DNA from: Xanthomonas maliensis
Lineage (GTDB): Bacteria > Pseudomonadota > Gammaproteobacteria > Xanthomonadales > Xanthomonadaceae
Assembly (NCBI RefSeq): GCF_009192945.1
Contig: NZ_NSET01000043.1
Location: 1-47,864, forward strand
DNA: 47,864 bases
Direction of reading: 5' to 3'
Part shown: in pieces, positions 16,005-24,551 of the stretch
How positions within the stretch are numbered: position 1 is the first letter of the stretch
How the letters are laid out: each line of letters starts with the position of its first letter
Notes under the pieces: generated by a model
Seen by the model: the letters and a program-made list of their open reading frames with translations, nothing else
What the model was told of the DNA's origin: nothing
Databases searched by the model: none
Made by a program: the position numbers and the translations under genes

Positions 16005-18614
16005 TTGGATAAGTTGCTGCGTCGTACTGTCGTGCCCGCCCGTCGTGCCCTTTGCCTGGCCACTGCCGCCACGGTGCTGTTGCTGGCCGCGTGCCAGGAC
16101 AAGCAGGCCCCCGCCGAGCCCAGCAAGGACACGCCGACTGCGGCGCCCGCCGAGGCTTCGACGGCGATCCATCCGGACCAGTGGCCGACGCCCAAGTGGC
16201 CGTTCGCGCAGGATCCGGCGCTGGAGCAGCGCGTCAGTGACGTGATGGCCCAGATGAGCGTCGAAGAGAAGGTGGCGCAGACCATCCAGGGCGACATCGC
16301 CAGCATGACGCCGGACGACGTGCGCAAGTACCGCATCGGCTCGGTCCTGGCCGGCGGCAATTCCGATCCGGGCGGCAAGTACAACGCCAGCCCGGCCGAA
16401 TGGCTCAAGCTGGCGGACGCGTACTACGAGGCGTCGATGGACACCTCCAAGGGCGGCCATGCCATCCCGATCATCTTCGGCATCGATGCGGTGCACGGCC
16501 AGAGCAACATCGTCGGCGCCACGCTGTTCCCGCACAACATCGGCCTGGGCGCCACTCGCAACCCGGAGCTGATCAAACAGATCGGCGAGGTGACGGCTGC
16601 CGAAACCCGCGTGACCGGCATGGAGTGGACCTTCGCGCCGACCGTGGCGGTGCCGCAGGACGACCGCTGGGGTCGCACCTACGAGGGCTATTCCGAGTCG
16701 CCGGAGGTGGTGGCCAGCTTCGCCGGCAAGATGGTCGAGGGCGTGCAGGGCGTGGCGGGGACGCCGCAGTTCCTCGACGGTCGCCACGTCATCTCCTCGG
16801 TCAAGCATTTCGTCGGCGACGGCGGCACGACCGACGGCAAGGACCAGGGCGACACCAAGGTGTCCGAGGCGACCATGCGCGACATCCATGCGGCCGGCTA
16901 TCCGCCGGCGATCGCGGCCGGTGCGCAGAGCGTGATGGCCTCATTCAACAGCTTCAACGGCGAGAAGATGCACGGCAACAAGGTCATGCTGACCGATGTG
17001 CTGAAGGGCCGGATGAATTTTGGCGGGTTCGTGGTCGGCGATTGGAACGGCCATGGCCAGGTCAAGGGCTGCACCAACGAGAACTGCCCGGCCTCGTTCA
17101 TCGCCGGCGTCGACATGGCGATGGCGTCGGACAGCTGGAAGGGCATGTACGAAAGCGAGCTGGCAGCGGTGAAGTCCGGCCAGATCAGCATGGAGCGGCT
17201 GGACGATGCGGTGCGCCGCATTCTGCGCGTCAAGATGCGGCTGAACCTGTTCGAGGCCGGCAAGCCGTCGACCCGTCCGCTGGGCGGCAAGTTCGCGTTG
17301 CTGGGTTCGCCCGAGCATCGCGCCATCGCTCGCCAGGCAGTCCGCGAATCGCTGGTGTTGCTGAAGAATCAGGCCGGTGTGCTGCCGCTGGATCCGCACA
17401 AGCGTGTGCTGGTGGCCGGTGACGGCGCCAACGACATGGGCAAGCAGTCCGGCGGCTGGACCTTGAACTGGCAGGGCACCGGCACCAAGCGCAGCGACTA
17501 TCCCAATGGCAACACTATCTGGGAAGGCCTGGACAAGCAGATCAAGGCCGCTGGCGGCACCGCCGAGCTGGCGGTGGATGGCCGCTACAAGACCAAGCCG
17601 GACGTGGCGGTGGTGGTGTTCGGCGAGAACCCCTACGCCGAGTTCCAGGGCGATATCGCCACCTTGCTGTACAAGCCGGGCGACGACAGCGAACTGGCGA
17701 TGATCAAGAAGCTCAAGGCCGAGGGCATCCCGGTGGTGGCGGTGTTCCTCAGTGGTCGTCCGCTGTGGGTGAATCCGTACATCAACGCATCCGATGCCTT
17801 TGTCGCCGCCTGGCTGCCTGGCTCGGAGGGCGAGGGCATTGCCGACGTGCTGCTGCGCAAGGCCGATGGCAGCGTGCAGAACGACTTCAAGGGCAAGCTC
17901 AGCTTCTCCTGGCCCAAGACCGGTATGCAGTTCGCCAACAACGTCGGCCAGAAGGATTACGACCCGCAGTTCAAGTTCGGCTTCGGTCTGACCTATGCCG
18001 ACAAGGGCGATCTGGCGCCGTTGTCCGAGGAATCTGGCGTGTCCGGCGAGCAGTCGGCCGGTGGTGCCTACTTCGTGCGTGGCAAGCCGGCGCTGGGGAT
18101 TGCGATCCAACTGTCCGGCGTCGCCCAGAAACACATGCCGGCGACCACGCTACCGGTGGGCCTGTCCGATGGCAGCCTGAAGATCAGTGCGGTGGACCAC
18201 AAGGCGCAGGAAGATGCACGGCGTCTGCAGTGGTCCGGCAGCAAGCCTGCCAGTTTCTTGCTGATGTCCAGCAAGCCGGTGGACGTCACCCGCGAGAGCA
18301 ATGGCGATGTACAGCTGCAACTGAGCGTGCGCCGCGACAGCGCGGTGACCGGTCCGGTGTGGGTGGGCGTGGAATGCGGCGATCGTTGCACCGGTCGTGT
18401 GGATATGCAGAAGACGCTGGCCGCGTTGCCGCAAGGTCAATGGAAGGTGGTGGGCATTCCGCTCAAGTGCTTTGCCGTGGCCGGCGCCGACATGAGCAAG
18501 CTGACGCAGGTTGCCGGCCTCGAGAGCGGCACGGCGTTGGACCTCGCTGTCTCCAAGATCGCGCTGGGCGCGCTCAACGAAGCCGAAGTGACGGTGGACT
18601 GCCCGGTCAAGTAA
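16005..18614 (+). CDS. GH3 beta-glucosidase lipoprotein (ExoP-like)
   Basis: This is a glycoside hydrolase family 3 exo-glucosidase that would release glucose from beta-glucans or cellodextrins. I start at a TTG at 16005, because GGAG lies six bases upstream; a TTG 12 bases earlier contains that ribosome site. The 869-residue product has a lipoprotein signal (LLLAAC, Cys30). The GH3 domain shows EEKVAQ, GIDAVHGQSN, VKHFVGDGGT and the nucleophile segment GFVVGDWNGHG. The (alpha/beta)6 sandwich domain follows (RESLVLLKN, VAGDGANDMG, VVVFGENPYAE). A C-terminal segment of about 170 residues resembles the galactose-binding-like end of ExoP enzymes. The SSS symporter gene downstream could take up the product. 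Confidence 0.9.
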   Translation: MDKLLRRTVVPARRALCLATAATVLLLAACQDKQAPAEPSKDTPTAAPAEASTAIHPDQWPTPKWPFAQDPALEQRVSDVMAQMSVEEKVAQTIQGDIASMTPDDVRKYRIGSVLAGGNSDPGGKYNASPAEWLKLADAYYEASMDTSKGGHAIPIIFGIDAVHGQSNIVGATLFPHNIGLGATRNPELIKQIGEVTAAETRVTGMEWTFAPTVAVPQDDRWGRTYEGYSESPEVVASFAGKMVEGVQGVAGTPQFLDGRHVISSVKHFVGDGGTTDGKDQGDTKVSEATMRDIHAAGYPPAIAAGAQSVMASFNSFNGEKMHGNKVMLTDVLKGRMNFGGFVVGDWNGHGQVKGCTNENCPASFIAGVDMAMASDSWKGMYESELAAVKSGQISMERLDDAVRRILRVKMRLNLFEAGKPSTRPLGGKFALLGSPEHRAIARQAVRESLVLLKNQAGVLPLDPHKRVLVAGDGANDMGKQSGGWTLNWQGTGTKRSDYPNGNTIWEGLDKQIKAAGGTAELAVDGRYKTKPDVAVVVFGENPYAEFQGDIATLLYKPGDDSELAMIKKLKAEGIPVVAVFLSGRPLWVNPYINASDAFVAAWLPGSEGEGIADVLLRKADGSVQNDFKGKLSFSWPKTGMQFANNVGQKDYDPQFKFGFGLTYADKGDLAPLSEESGVSGEQSAGGAYFVRGKPALGIAIQLSGVAQKHMPATTLPVGLSDGSLKISAVDHKAQEDARRLQWSGSKPASFLLMSSKPVDVTRESNGDVQLQLSVRRDSAVTGPVWVGVECGDRCTGRVDMQKTLAALPQGQWKVVGIPLKCFAVAGADMSKLTQVAGLESGTALDLAVSKIALGALNEAEVTVDCPVK

Positions 18615-18875
18615 GGCGCACGCCCGGCGGTACGCTTCCGGGCCTGCGGGAGATCGAACGCAACACGCGCGTCGCCGCCCTCGGCGACGCTAGACAGCGG
18701 CCACCGCGCGCGGTGGTGTCATCAGCCGCCGCGGGGGCGGTGTCGTCGATCGGCCGGGATGGCCTGCAGCCGCGGTTCGCCGCGCTGCCGTTGCGCACTG
18801 GTTGCGCCGCGCCAGCGCGTGTCCCGGCCCTGTCCGATCGTCGACGCATCCTCCAACGCAACATGGGAGAGTGCA

Positions 18876-20438
18876 GTGGGTTTGGCGACGTTGGACATCG
18901 TGATCGTGCTGGTCTATCTGACCGGCATCTTCGTACTCGCGCAATGGGTGTCGCGCGAGAAGGCCGGGCACAGCAAGAGCGCCGAGGATTATTTCCTGGC
19001 CAGCAAGTCGCTGCCCTGGTGGGCGATCGGCGCCTCGCTGATCGCCGCCAACATCTCGGCCGAGCAGATCATCGGCATGGCCGGTTCCGGTTATGCGATC
19101 GGGCTGGCCATCGCCTCCTACGAATGGATGGCGGCGTTGACGCTGTTGATCGTCGGCAAGTTCTTCCTGCCGATCTTCCTGCGCAACCGCATCTACACCA
19201 TGCCGCAGTTCCTCGAGCAACGCTACGGCAACCGGATTCGCACCTTGATGGCGGTGTTCTGGCTGGGCTTGTACATCTTCGTCAACCTGACCTCGATCCT
19301 GTGGCTGGGATCGATCGCGGTGACCCAGGTCACCGGCATGGACCAGCTGCTGGCGCTGACGTTGATGGGCGTGTTCGCTCTGGCCTACCAGCTCTACGGC
19401 GGGCTCAAGGCGGTGGCGTTGACCGATATCGTGCAGGTCTGCCTACTGGTGCTGGGCGGCTTGCTGGTCACCGCGCTGACCTTGAGCGCGATCGGCGGCA
19501 GCGAGGGCATCGTCGGTGGCTTCCACCAGCTGTGGCAACGGCATCCCGAGCATTTCGAGATGATTCTTTCGCGCGACAATCCCTTCTACAAGGACCTGCC
19601 CGGGCTGAGCGTGCTGATCGGCGGGCTGTGGATCATGAACATCAGCTACTGGGGCTTCAACCAATACATCATCCAGCGCGCGCTGGCGGCCAAGAACATC
19701 GGCGAAGCGCAGAAGGGCATGGTCTTCGCTGCCTTCCTCAAGCTGCTGATGCCGGCGGTGGTGGTGTTGCCGGGCATCGCGGCCGTGGTGCTGGCGCCGA
19801 CCTTGGGCAAGCCCGACCAGGCGTATCCGACGATGATGCAGCTGCTGCCCACCGGCGTGCTGGGCCTGGTGTTCGCGGCGCTGGTGGCGGCGATCGTGGC
19901 CTCGCTGGCGTCCAAGATCAATTCGGTGGCGACCATCTTCACCCTGGATTTCTACGCCAAGTCGCGGCCGCAGGCCGATCAAAAGCAACTGGTGCGGGTG
20001 GGACGCATCGCGGCCTTCGTGTCGGTGGCACTGGCGATCGTGACCGCCAAGCCGCTGCTGGGAGGGTTTGATCAGGCGTTCCAGTACATCCAGGAATACA
20101 CCGGCTTCTTCACCCCGGGCATCGTGGTGATCTTCATGCTGGGATTGTTCTGGAAGCGTGCCAACGAAGCGGGTGCGCTGACCGCGGCGATCGGTTCGTT
20201 CGTGTTGTCGGTGGTGCTCAAGCTGGCGTGGCCGTCGCTGCCCTTCATGGACCGCGTGGGCCTGGTGTTCCTGCTGTCGCTGGTCCTGGCGGTCCTGGTA
20301 TCGCTGGCGACGCCGGCGGCGCCGGCGCGCGACATGATCCGCACCGACGACGTCGGCTACGGCACCCCGCTGAGCTTCAATACTGGTGCGGTCGGCGTGA
20401 TCGCCATCCTGATCGCGCTCTATACCTTGTTCTGGTGA
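18876..20438 (+). CDS. Sodium/sugar symporter, SSS family
   Basis: The protein belongs to the SLC5/SSS family (vSGLT-like) and probably imports a sugar with sodium. I set the start at the GTG at 18876, preceded by GGGAGAG; the longer frame adds a GC-rich stretch without a ribosome site. The 520 residues contain about 14 hydrophobic helices. Typical segments are SAEDYFLASKSLPWWAIG, ASLIAANISAEQIIGMAGSG, YTMPQFLEQRY and LYGGLKAVALTDIVQ. It lies 261 bases after the GH3 glucosidase on the same strand, so a role in taking up released glucose is likely. The sugar itself is inferred. Confidence 0.88.
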   Translation: MGLATLDIVIVLVYLTGIFVLAQWVSREKAGHSKSAEDYFLASKSLPWWAIGASLIAANISAEQIIGMAGSGYAIGLAIASYEWMAALTLLIVGKFFLPIFLRNRIYTMPQFLEQRYGNRIRTLMAVFWLGLYIFVNLTSILWLGSIAVTQVTGMDQLLALTLMGVFALAYQLYGGLKAVALTDIVQVCLLVLGGLLVTALTLSAIGGSEGIVGGFHQLWQRHPEHFEMILSRDNPFYKDLPGLSVLIGGLWIMNISYWGFNQYIIQRALAAKNIGEAQKGMVFAAFLKLLMPAVVVLPGIAAVVLAPTLGKPDQAYPTMMQLLPTGVLGLVFAALVAAIVASLASKINSVATIFTLDFYAKSRPQADQKQLVRVGRIAAFVSVALAIVTAKPLLGGFDQAFQYIQEYTGFFTPGIVVIFMLGLFWKRANEAGALTAAIGSFVLSVVLKLAWPSLPFMDRVGLVFLLSLVLAVLVSLATPAAPARDMIRTDDVGYGTPLSFNTGAVGVIAILIALYTLFW

Positions 20439-20562
20439 CCGCTGCGCGCGCCGCCGCAAGCGAGCGCGTGACCGGTAGAGGCGTGGCCGCCGACGCGTGC
20501 CACGTCTTGGCAGACCGCAGCGCTGATTCCAACGCAGCGCGCCTGCAGGTGCGTTGACGGCG

Positions 20563-20733
20563 CTAGAGCGTGTTATGCGCTTTGAGGTGAGTGCGAAGCG
20601 TCCTGCGGCGCGTCGAGACAAGGCGTGCGCCGCGCGGCTTGCCTTGGCGCTAGCCAAGCCGGCGCCACCCAGCACCCGCTCCGCACCGCTGACGGCCAAC
20701 GCATCTCATCTCAACGTGCATCACACGCTCTAG
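20563..20733. repeat. 171-bp inverted-repeat element with CTAG ends, copy A
   Basis: The element starts CTAGAGCGTGTTATGC and ends GCATCACACGCTCTAG. Its terminal inverted repeats extend for roughly 30 bases with a few mismatches, and an internal hairpin TTGGC-GCTA-GCCAA lies near the middle. A shorter relative with the same ends lies at 37867-37966. It encodes no protein. Its right end, read on the minus strand, provides the TAG stop of the neighbouring EAL protein gene. Confidence 0.8.
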
Positions 20734-22562
20734 GTCGGCGTCAGCGCGGCTGTATTCCAGGGCGTCTGCAACCAGCTTTCCAGTGCTGCGGCCGGCATCG
20801 GTTTGGCGATCCAGTAACCCTGGCCTTCGTCGCAGCCCCAATCGCGCAGTTGCGCATACGCCTGTGCCGATTCGATGCCTTCGGCCACTACGCGCTGGTC
20901 CAGGCTGTGGCCTAGCGCAATCATCGCCGGCACCAGGGTGCGGTCGGTTTGATTGTCCGGCAGCGAGCGCACGAAGCTCTGGTCGATCTTCAGCGCGCCG
21001 GCCGGCAGCTGTTTGAGATAGCTGAAATTGCTGTAGCCGGTGCCGAAGTCGTCGATGGCGATGTGCACGCCGAGCGCGGACACCGCATCCAGTTGCTCGG
21101 CCAATTGCTCTGGATGGCGGATCATCGCGCTTTCGGTGAACTCGATCTCCAACCGCCGCGGATCCAGCGAATGACGCTCCAGGCTGCGGCGGATCAGGCT
21201 GGCGAACCCGGGTTGGTCCAGATCGATCGCCGATACGTTCAAGGCCAGGTTGAGGTCCAGCCCTTGTCGCTGCCACTGCGCCGCCTGTGCGATGCCGTGA
21301 TCGATCACCCAGGCGGTGATGCGGTTGATCAGCGCGGTCTTCTCGGCCATCGGAATGAACTCCGATGGCATCACCGGGCCGCTGGTCGGGTGCTGCCAGC
21401 GCAGCAGCGCTTCTACCGCCACGCAGCGATGGTCCTGTAGGTCCACGCGTGGTTGGTAGTGCAGGCGCAATTGACCTTGGCTGTCCAATGCGGAAGGCAG
21501 CGCGGTCAGCAAGCGAAAGGCGTTGCGCTGGCCGATATCGTGCTTGCGCTCGTACAGGCTCCAGCTCAGTCCCTGTTCGCGGGCCAGGTCCACCGAGGTG
21601 GTCAATGAGCGAACGGTGTCGGCGGCACCGTAGCTGTTTTCCAGCGCAACGGCGCCGATCGATGGTGTGGCGGTGTGCGGAATGCCCTGATGTTCGAGCG
21701 GCTCGACGAAGGCCTTGCCGATCCGGCCGCATAGTGCGCTCAGCCGCGGTGGTTCGAGCGCCGGCAGCAAGGCGCCAAACGTGGTCTGGTCCAGGCGATA
21801 CAGCTGGCAGCCGGCGGGCAGATAGGCGTGTAGCCGGCGATGGGCCAGTGCGACGTAGCCATCGGCGTAGTCCCAGCCCAAGGCCTTGACCATGTCGCGG
21901 AAGTAATCGCTGCCGCAGACGTCCACGGCGATCGCGAAGGCTGTCGTAGCGGCCTCGTGCTGCAGCAAGCAGTGCTCCAGCGCTTCGCAGAAGCGCGCGC
22001 GATTGGGCAGCCCGGTCGGACCGTCGCGATAGACCGCGCTGCGCAGGTTCTCCACGCGCAGCACGGCCAGATCGCGCAGGCCTTGCAGTTGATCCAGTGC
22101 ATGCGCATCCAGCCCCGTGCGCGGCGTGGTCCCGATCACGCACAAGGTGCCGATGCAATGGCCGTCGTGCAGTCGCAGCGGCGCACCGGCATAGAAGCGG
22201 ATGTACGGTGGACCCAGCACCAGGGGATTGTCATGGAAGCGTGGGTCGAGCTGGGCATCGGGGACGATCAGAACCTCTTCGACGCGCAGCGCGTGCGCGC
22301 AGAAGGCCTGGTCGCGCGGCGTTTCCTTCGTCTCCAGGCCCACCCGCGCCTTGAACCACTGGCGGTGCTCGTCGACCAGCGACACCAGGGCGATCTCGGC
22401 GCCCAGGCTGCGCGCAGCCATGGCGGCCAGGGTGTCGAAGACTGGATCGGGAGGGGTGTCGAGCAGACACAGCCCCTGCAGCACGGTGAGCCGGGTGGCT
22501 TCATCGTCAAGCACAGGGGGGAGAGGCGCCAGAGGCGCTGGAGGGGCGGAGACGGCGGGCAT
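20730..22562 (-). CDS. GAF-GGDEF-EAL protein, probable c-di-GMP phosphodiesterase
   Basis: The 610-residue cytosolic protein has a GAF domain (about residues 25-170, including VSLVDEHRQWFKARVG and DQAFCAHAL), a diguanylate-cyclase-like domain (about 180-330) and an EAL domain (about 345-600). The GGDEF signature is replaced by RLDQTTF, so cyclase activity is unlikely. The EAL domain keeps the catalytic set: EALLRW, LNVSA, EFTES, IDDFGTGYSNF, LKIDQSF, VAEGIES and QGYWIAKPM. It should hydrolyse c-di-GMP under control of a signal bound by GAF. The stop codon TAG is formed by the end of a repeat element, so the native C terminus may have been changed. The ribosome site before the ATG is weak. Confidence 0.9.
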   Translation of the reverse strand: MPAVSAPPAPLAPLPPVLDDEATRLTVLQGLCLLDTPPDPVFDTLAAMAARSLGAEIALVSLVDEHRQWFKARVGLETKETPRDQAFCAHALRVEEVLIVPDAQLDPRFHDNPLVLGPPYIRFYAGAPLRLHDGHCIGTLCVIGTTPRTGLDAHALDQLQGLRDLAVLRVENLRSAVYRDGPTGLPNRARFCEALEHCLLQHEAATTAFAIAVDVCGSDYFRDMVKALGWDYADGYVALAHRRLHAYLPAGCQLYRLDQTTFGALLPALEPPRLSALCGRIGKAFVEPLEHQGIPHTATPSIGAVALENSYGAADTVRSLTTSVDLAREQGLSWSLYERKHDIGQRNAFRLLTALPSALDSQGQLRLHYQPRVDLQDHRCVAVEALLRWQHPTSGPVMPSEFIPMAEKTALINRITAWVIDHGIAQAAQWQRQGLDLNLALNVSAIDLDQPGFASLIRRSLERHSLDPRRLEIEFTESAMIRHPEQLAEQLDAVSALGVHIAIDDFGTGYSNFSYLKQLPAGALKIDQSFVRSLPDNQTDRTLVPAMIALGHSLDQRVVAEGIESAQAYAQLRDWGCDEGQGYWIAKPMPAAALESWLQTPWNTAALTPT

Positions 22563-22906
22563 GTGAGCGTATCGGCCTGGAGCGTGGCGACTTGACGGCG
22601 GCGCCCGAAGCGTTCAGCGGCCGGTAGAAAAGGTTCGCCGGCCGCTGCCGCTAACTGATTCGAAGCAGCCGCGCCCGGCGTGTCATTGCGGGCGTTAGCG
22701 CGCCGCGCGAGACGCCCGGCCGGCGGGGCAGTGGCGGCGGAGTCGAAGGCTGTGGGCGCGCTGGACATTGCCGATGGTGGTCAATCGGCAGTCGGCAGTG
22801 GGTTTTGTGACTGGGTGCCAGCGACAGGTCGTCATGTGCAGGCACTGTGAAGATTCATGCAGTGATGTGCGCCGGCGCAGTGCGGCGCCTTTCAAGGGGA
22901 AGAGCG
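22563..22906. other. Intergenic region between divergent EAL and mannanase genes
   Basis: These 344 bases should hold two divergent promoters. I see no gene. A TGTGA at about 22807 resembles half of a CRP/Clp site, but the second half is poor, so I do not call it. Confidence 0.45.
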
Positions 22907-23893
22907 ATGCAGGGTGCTGAACGATTGGGGTGGCGGCTCGTGCTGCTGGTGGCAGGCTGTCTGGCGGCTTTTGCCGCGCAGGCGGGCTTGGGCGTGTCTG
23001 GCACCGCAGTGCGGGAGGCCGATGGCAGCGTGTTGCTGTTGCGCGGAGTGAATCTGCCGCATGCCTGGTATGCCGACCGCAGCGATGCGGCGTTGGCGGC
23101 CATTGCCGCCACCGGCGCCAACAGCGTGCGGATCGTGCTCAGCTCCGGCTATCGCTGGACGCGTACGCCCGAAACAGAGGTCACGCGGCTGATCGAGCGC
23201 TGCAAACAGCTGGGCTTGATCGCGGTGCTGGAGGTGCACGACACCACCGGCTATGGCGAGGATACTGCCGCCGGCAGCCTGGCCCAGGCCGCTGCGTACT
23301 GGACCAGCATCCGCAAGGCGCTGATCGGTCAGGAGGACTACGTCATCCTCAACATCGGCAACGAACCGTTCGGCAATCGGTTGAGCGCCAGCGAATGGGT
23401 GACCGGTCATGCGAAGGCGATCGCGACGTTGCGCACCGCCGGGCTGACCCATCTGCTGATGGTGGATGCGCCCAACTGGGGCCAGGACTGGCAGTTCTAC
23501 ATGCGCGACAACGCCAGTGCGTTGCTGGGCCGCGACGTGCGCCGCAACCTGCTGTTCAGTGTGCACATGTACGAGGTGTTCAATAGCGACGCCAAGGTGG
23601 ACGCCTATCTACGCGCCTTCCGTGCGAAGGGACTGGCACTGGTGGTGGGCGAATTCGGCGCCGATCACCGCGGTGCCCACGTCGACGAAGCGGCGATCAT
23701 GCAGCGCGCACGGCAATACGGCGTCGGGACGTTCGGTTGGTCGTGGTCGGGCAACGACAACAGCACGCAATCGCTGGATGTGGTGGTCGGTTGGAATCCC
23801 GCGCAGCTCAGCAGCTGGGGGCGTGCGCTGATCGACGGTACCGACGGCATCGTGGCAACCGCACGCAAGGCCAATATCTTCGCGCGCCCTTGA
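22907..23893 (+). CDS. Secreted GH5 beta-mannanase
   Basis: This is a glycoside hydrolase family 5 enzyme most like subfamily 8 endo-1,4-beta-mannanases, which cut mannans of plant cell walls. I start at the ATG at 22907, after AAGGGGAAGAG, giving 328 residues with a Sec signal (RLVLLVAGCLAAFAAQA). Diagnostic stretches are GVNLPHAWY, SVRIVLSSGYRWT, LIAVLEVHDTTGYG, ILNIGNEPFG (acid/base Glu), FSVHMYE, VVGEFGAD (nucleophile Glu) and WSWSGN. No separate binding domain is present. Cellulase activity is possible, but the match to mannanase motifs is better. Confidence 0.87.
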   Translation: MQGAERLGWRLVLLVAGCLAAFAAQAGLGVSGTAVREADGSVLLLRGVNLPHAWYADRSDAALAAIAATGANSVRIVLSSGYRWTRTPETEVTRLIERCKQLGLIAVLEVHDTTGYGEDTAAGSLAQAAAYWTSIRKALIGQEDYVILNIGNEPFGNRLSASEWVTGHAKAIATLRTAGLTHLLMVDAPNWGQDWQFYMRDNASALLGRDVRRNLLFSVHMYEVFNSDAKVDAYLRAFRAKGLALVVGEFGADHRGAHVDEAAIMQRARQYGVGTFGWSWSGNDNSTQSLDVVVGWNPAQLSSWGRALIDGTDGIVATARKANIFARP

Positions 23894-23975
23894 GCCGGCG
23901 CTCGCGTTCGCGGGTTCCGGCGTGCGGGTCGCCGCGGCGCCCGCTGCCTGGCTGCACGCGCTCGCGCCGCTGGGG

Positions 23976-24551
23976 CTAGCGGCCCGGCTCGCGTAGCGGT
24001 CCCGGACTGGGGCGCTTGGTCAGCTTGCGCTGCAGCGAGCGCCGATGCATGCCAAGCAGACGCGCAGCGGCCGAGACGTTGCCGCCGGTCTCGTGCAAGG
24101 CCTGCTGGATATGCTCCCATTGCAAGCGACTGAGCGGCGTCATCATTTCCTGCGCGCTCTCTTCTTCATCCGGCTCGGGCAGTTCGTCGTCCTCTTCGCC
24201 GAGTGCGCGCATGATGGTGGGGATATTGGCCGGCTTGGGCAGATAGTCGTCGGCGCCAAGCTTGATCGCCTCCACCGCCGTGGCGATGCTGGCGTAGCCG
24301 GTCACCAGCAGGATGCGCATGTCGGCACGGATCTCGCGCAAGGGTTGGATCAGGCTCAGGCCGGAGTCGTGGCCGAGCTTGAGGTCGACCAAGGCGAAAT
24401 CCGGTCGCTGGGCGCGCGCGGTGGCCAGGGCGCTGGCGGCATCGGTGGCGGTCAGGGTTTCCACGCCGCGGCGCGCCAGGCTGCGTTGCAGCGTGCGCAG
24501 ATAGAGCGTGTCGTCGTCGACCAGCAAGCCGGTACGGATGGGAGCGCTCAT
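23976..24551 (-). CDS. regA: RegA/ActR-type response regulator
   Basis: The protein is the transcription regulator partner of the adjacent RegB-like kinase. I start at the ATG at 24551, which overlaps the kinase stop by ATGA, giving 191 residues. The receiver domain has VDDD at 11-14, the phospho-acceptor Asp56 in VDLKLGHDSGL, and LLVTGYASIATAVEAIKLGADDYL, which is very typical of RegA. After an acidic linker, a Fis-type helix-turn-helix (GGNVSAAARLLGMHRRSLQRKL) ends the protein. RegA homologues control energy and redox genes in many proteobacteria; Pseudomonas RoxR is one. Targets here are unknown. Confidence 0.9.
   Translation of the reverse strand: MSAPIRTGLLVDDDTLYLRTLQRSLARRGVETLTATDAASALATARAQRPDFALVDLKLGHDSGLSLIQPLREIRADMRILLVTGYASIATAVEAIKLGADDYLPKPANIPTIMRALGEEDDELPEPDEEESAQEMMTPLSRLQWEHIQQALHETGGNVSAAARLLGMHRRSLQRKLTKRPSPGPLREPGR

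Noticed and set aside
22800..22830. CRP/Clp site upstream of the mannanase
   Set aside because: TGTGA is present, but the second half-site matches at only two of five positions.
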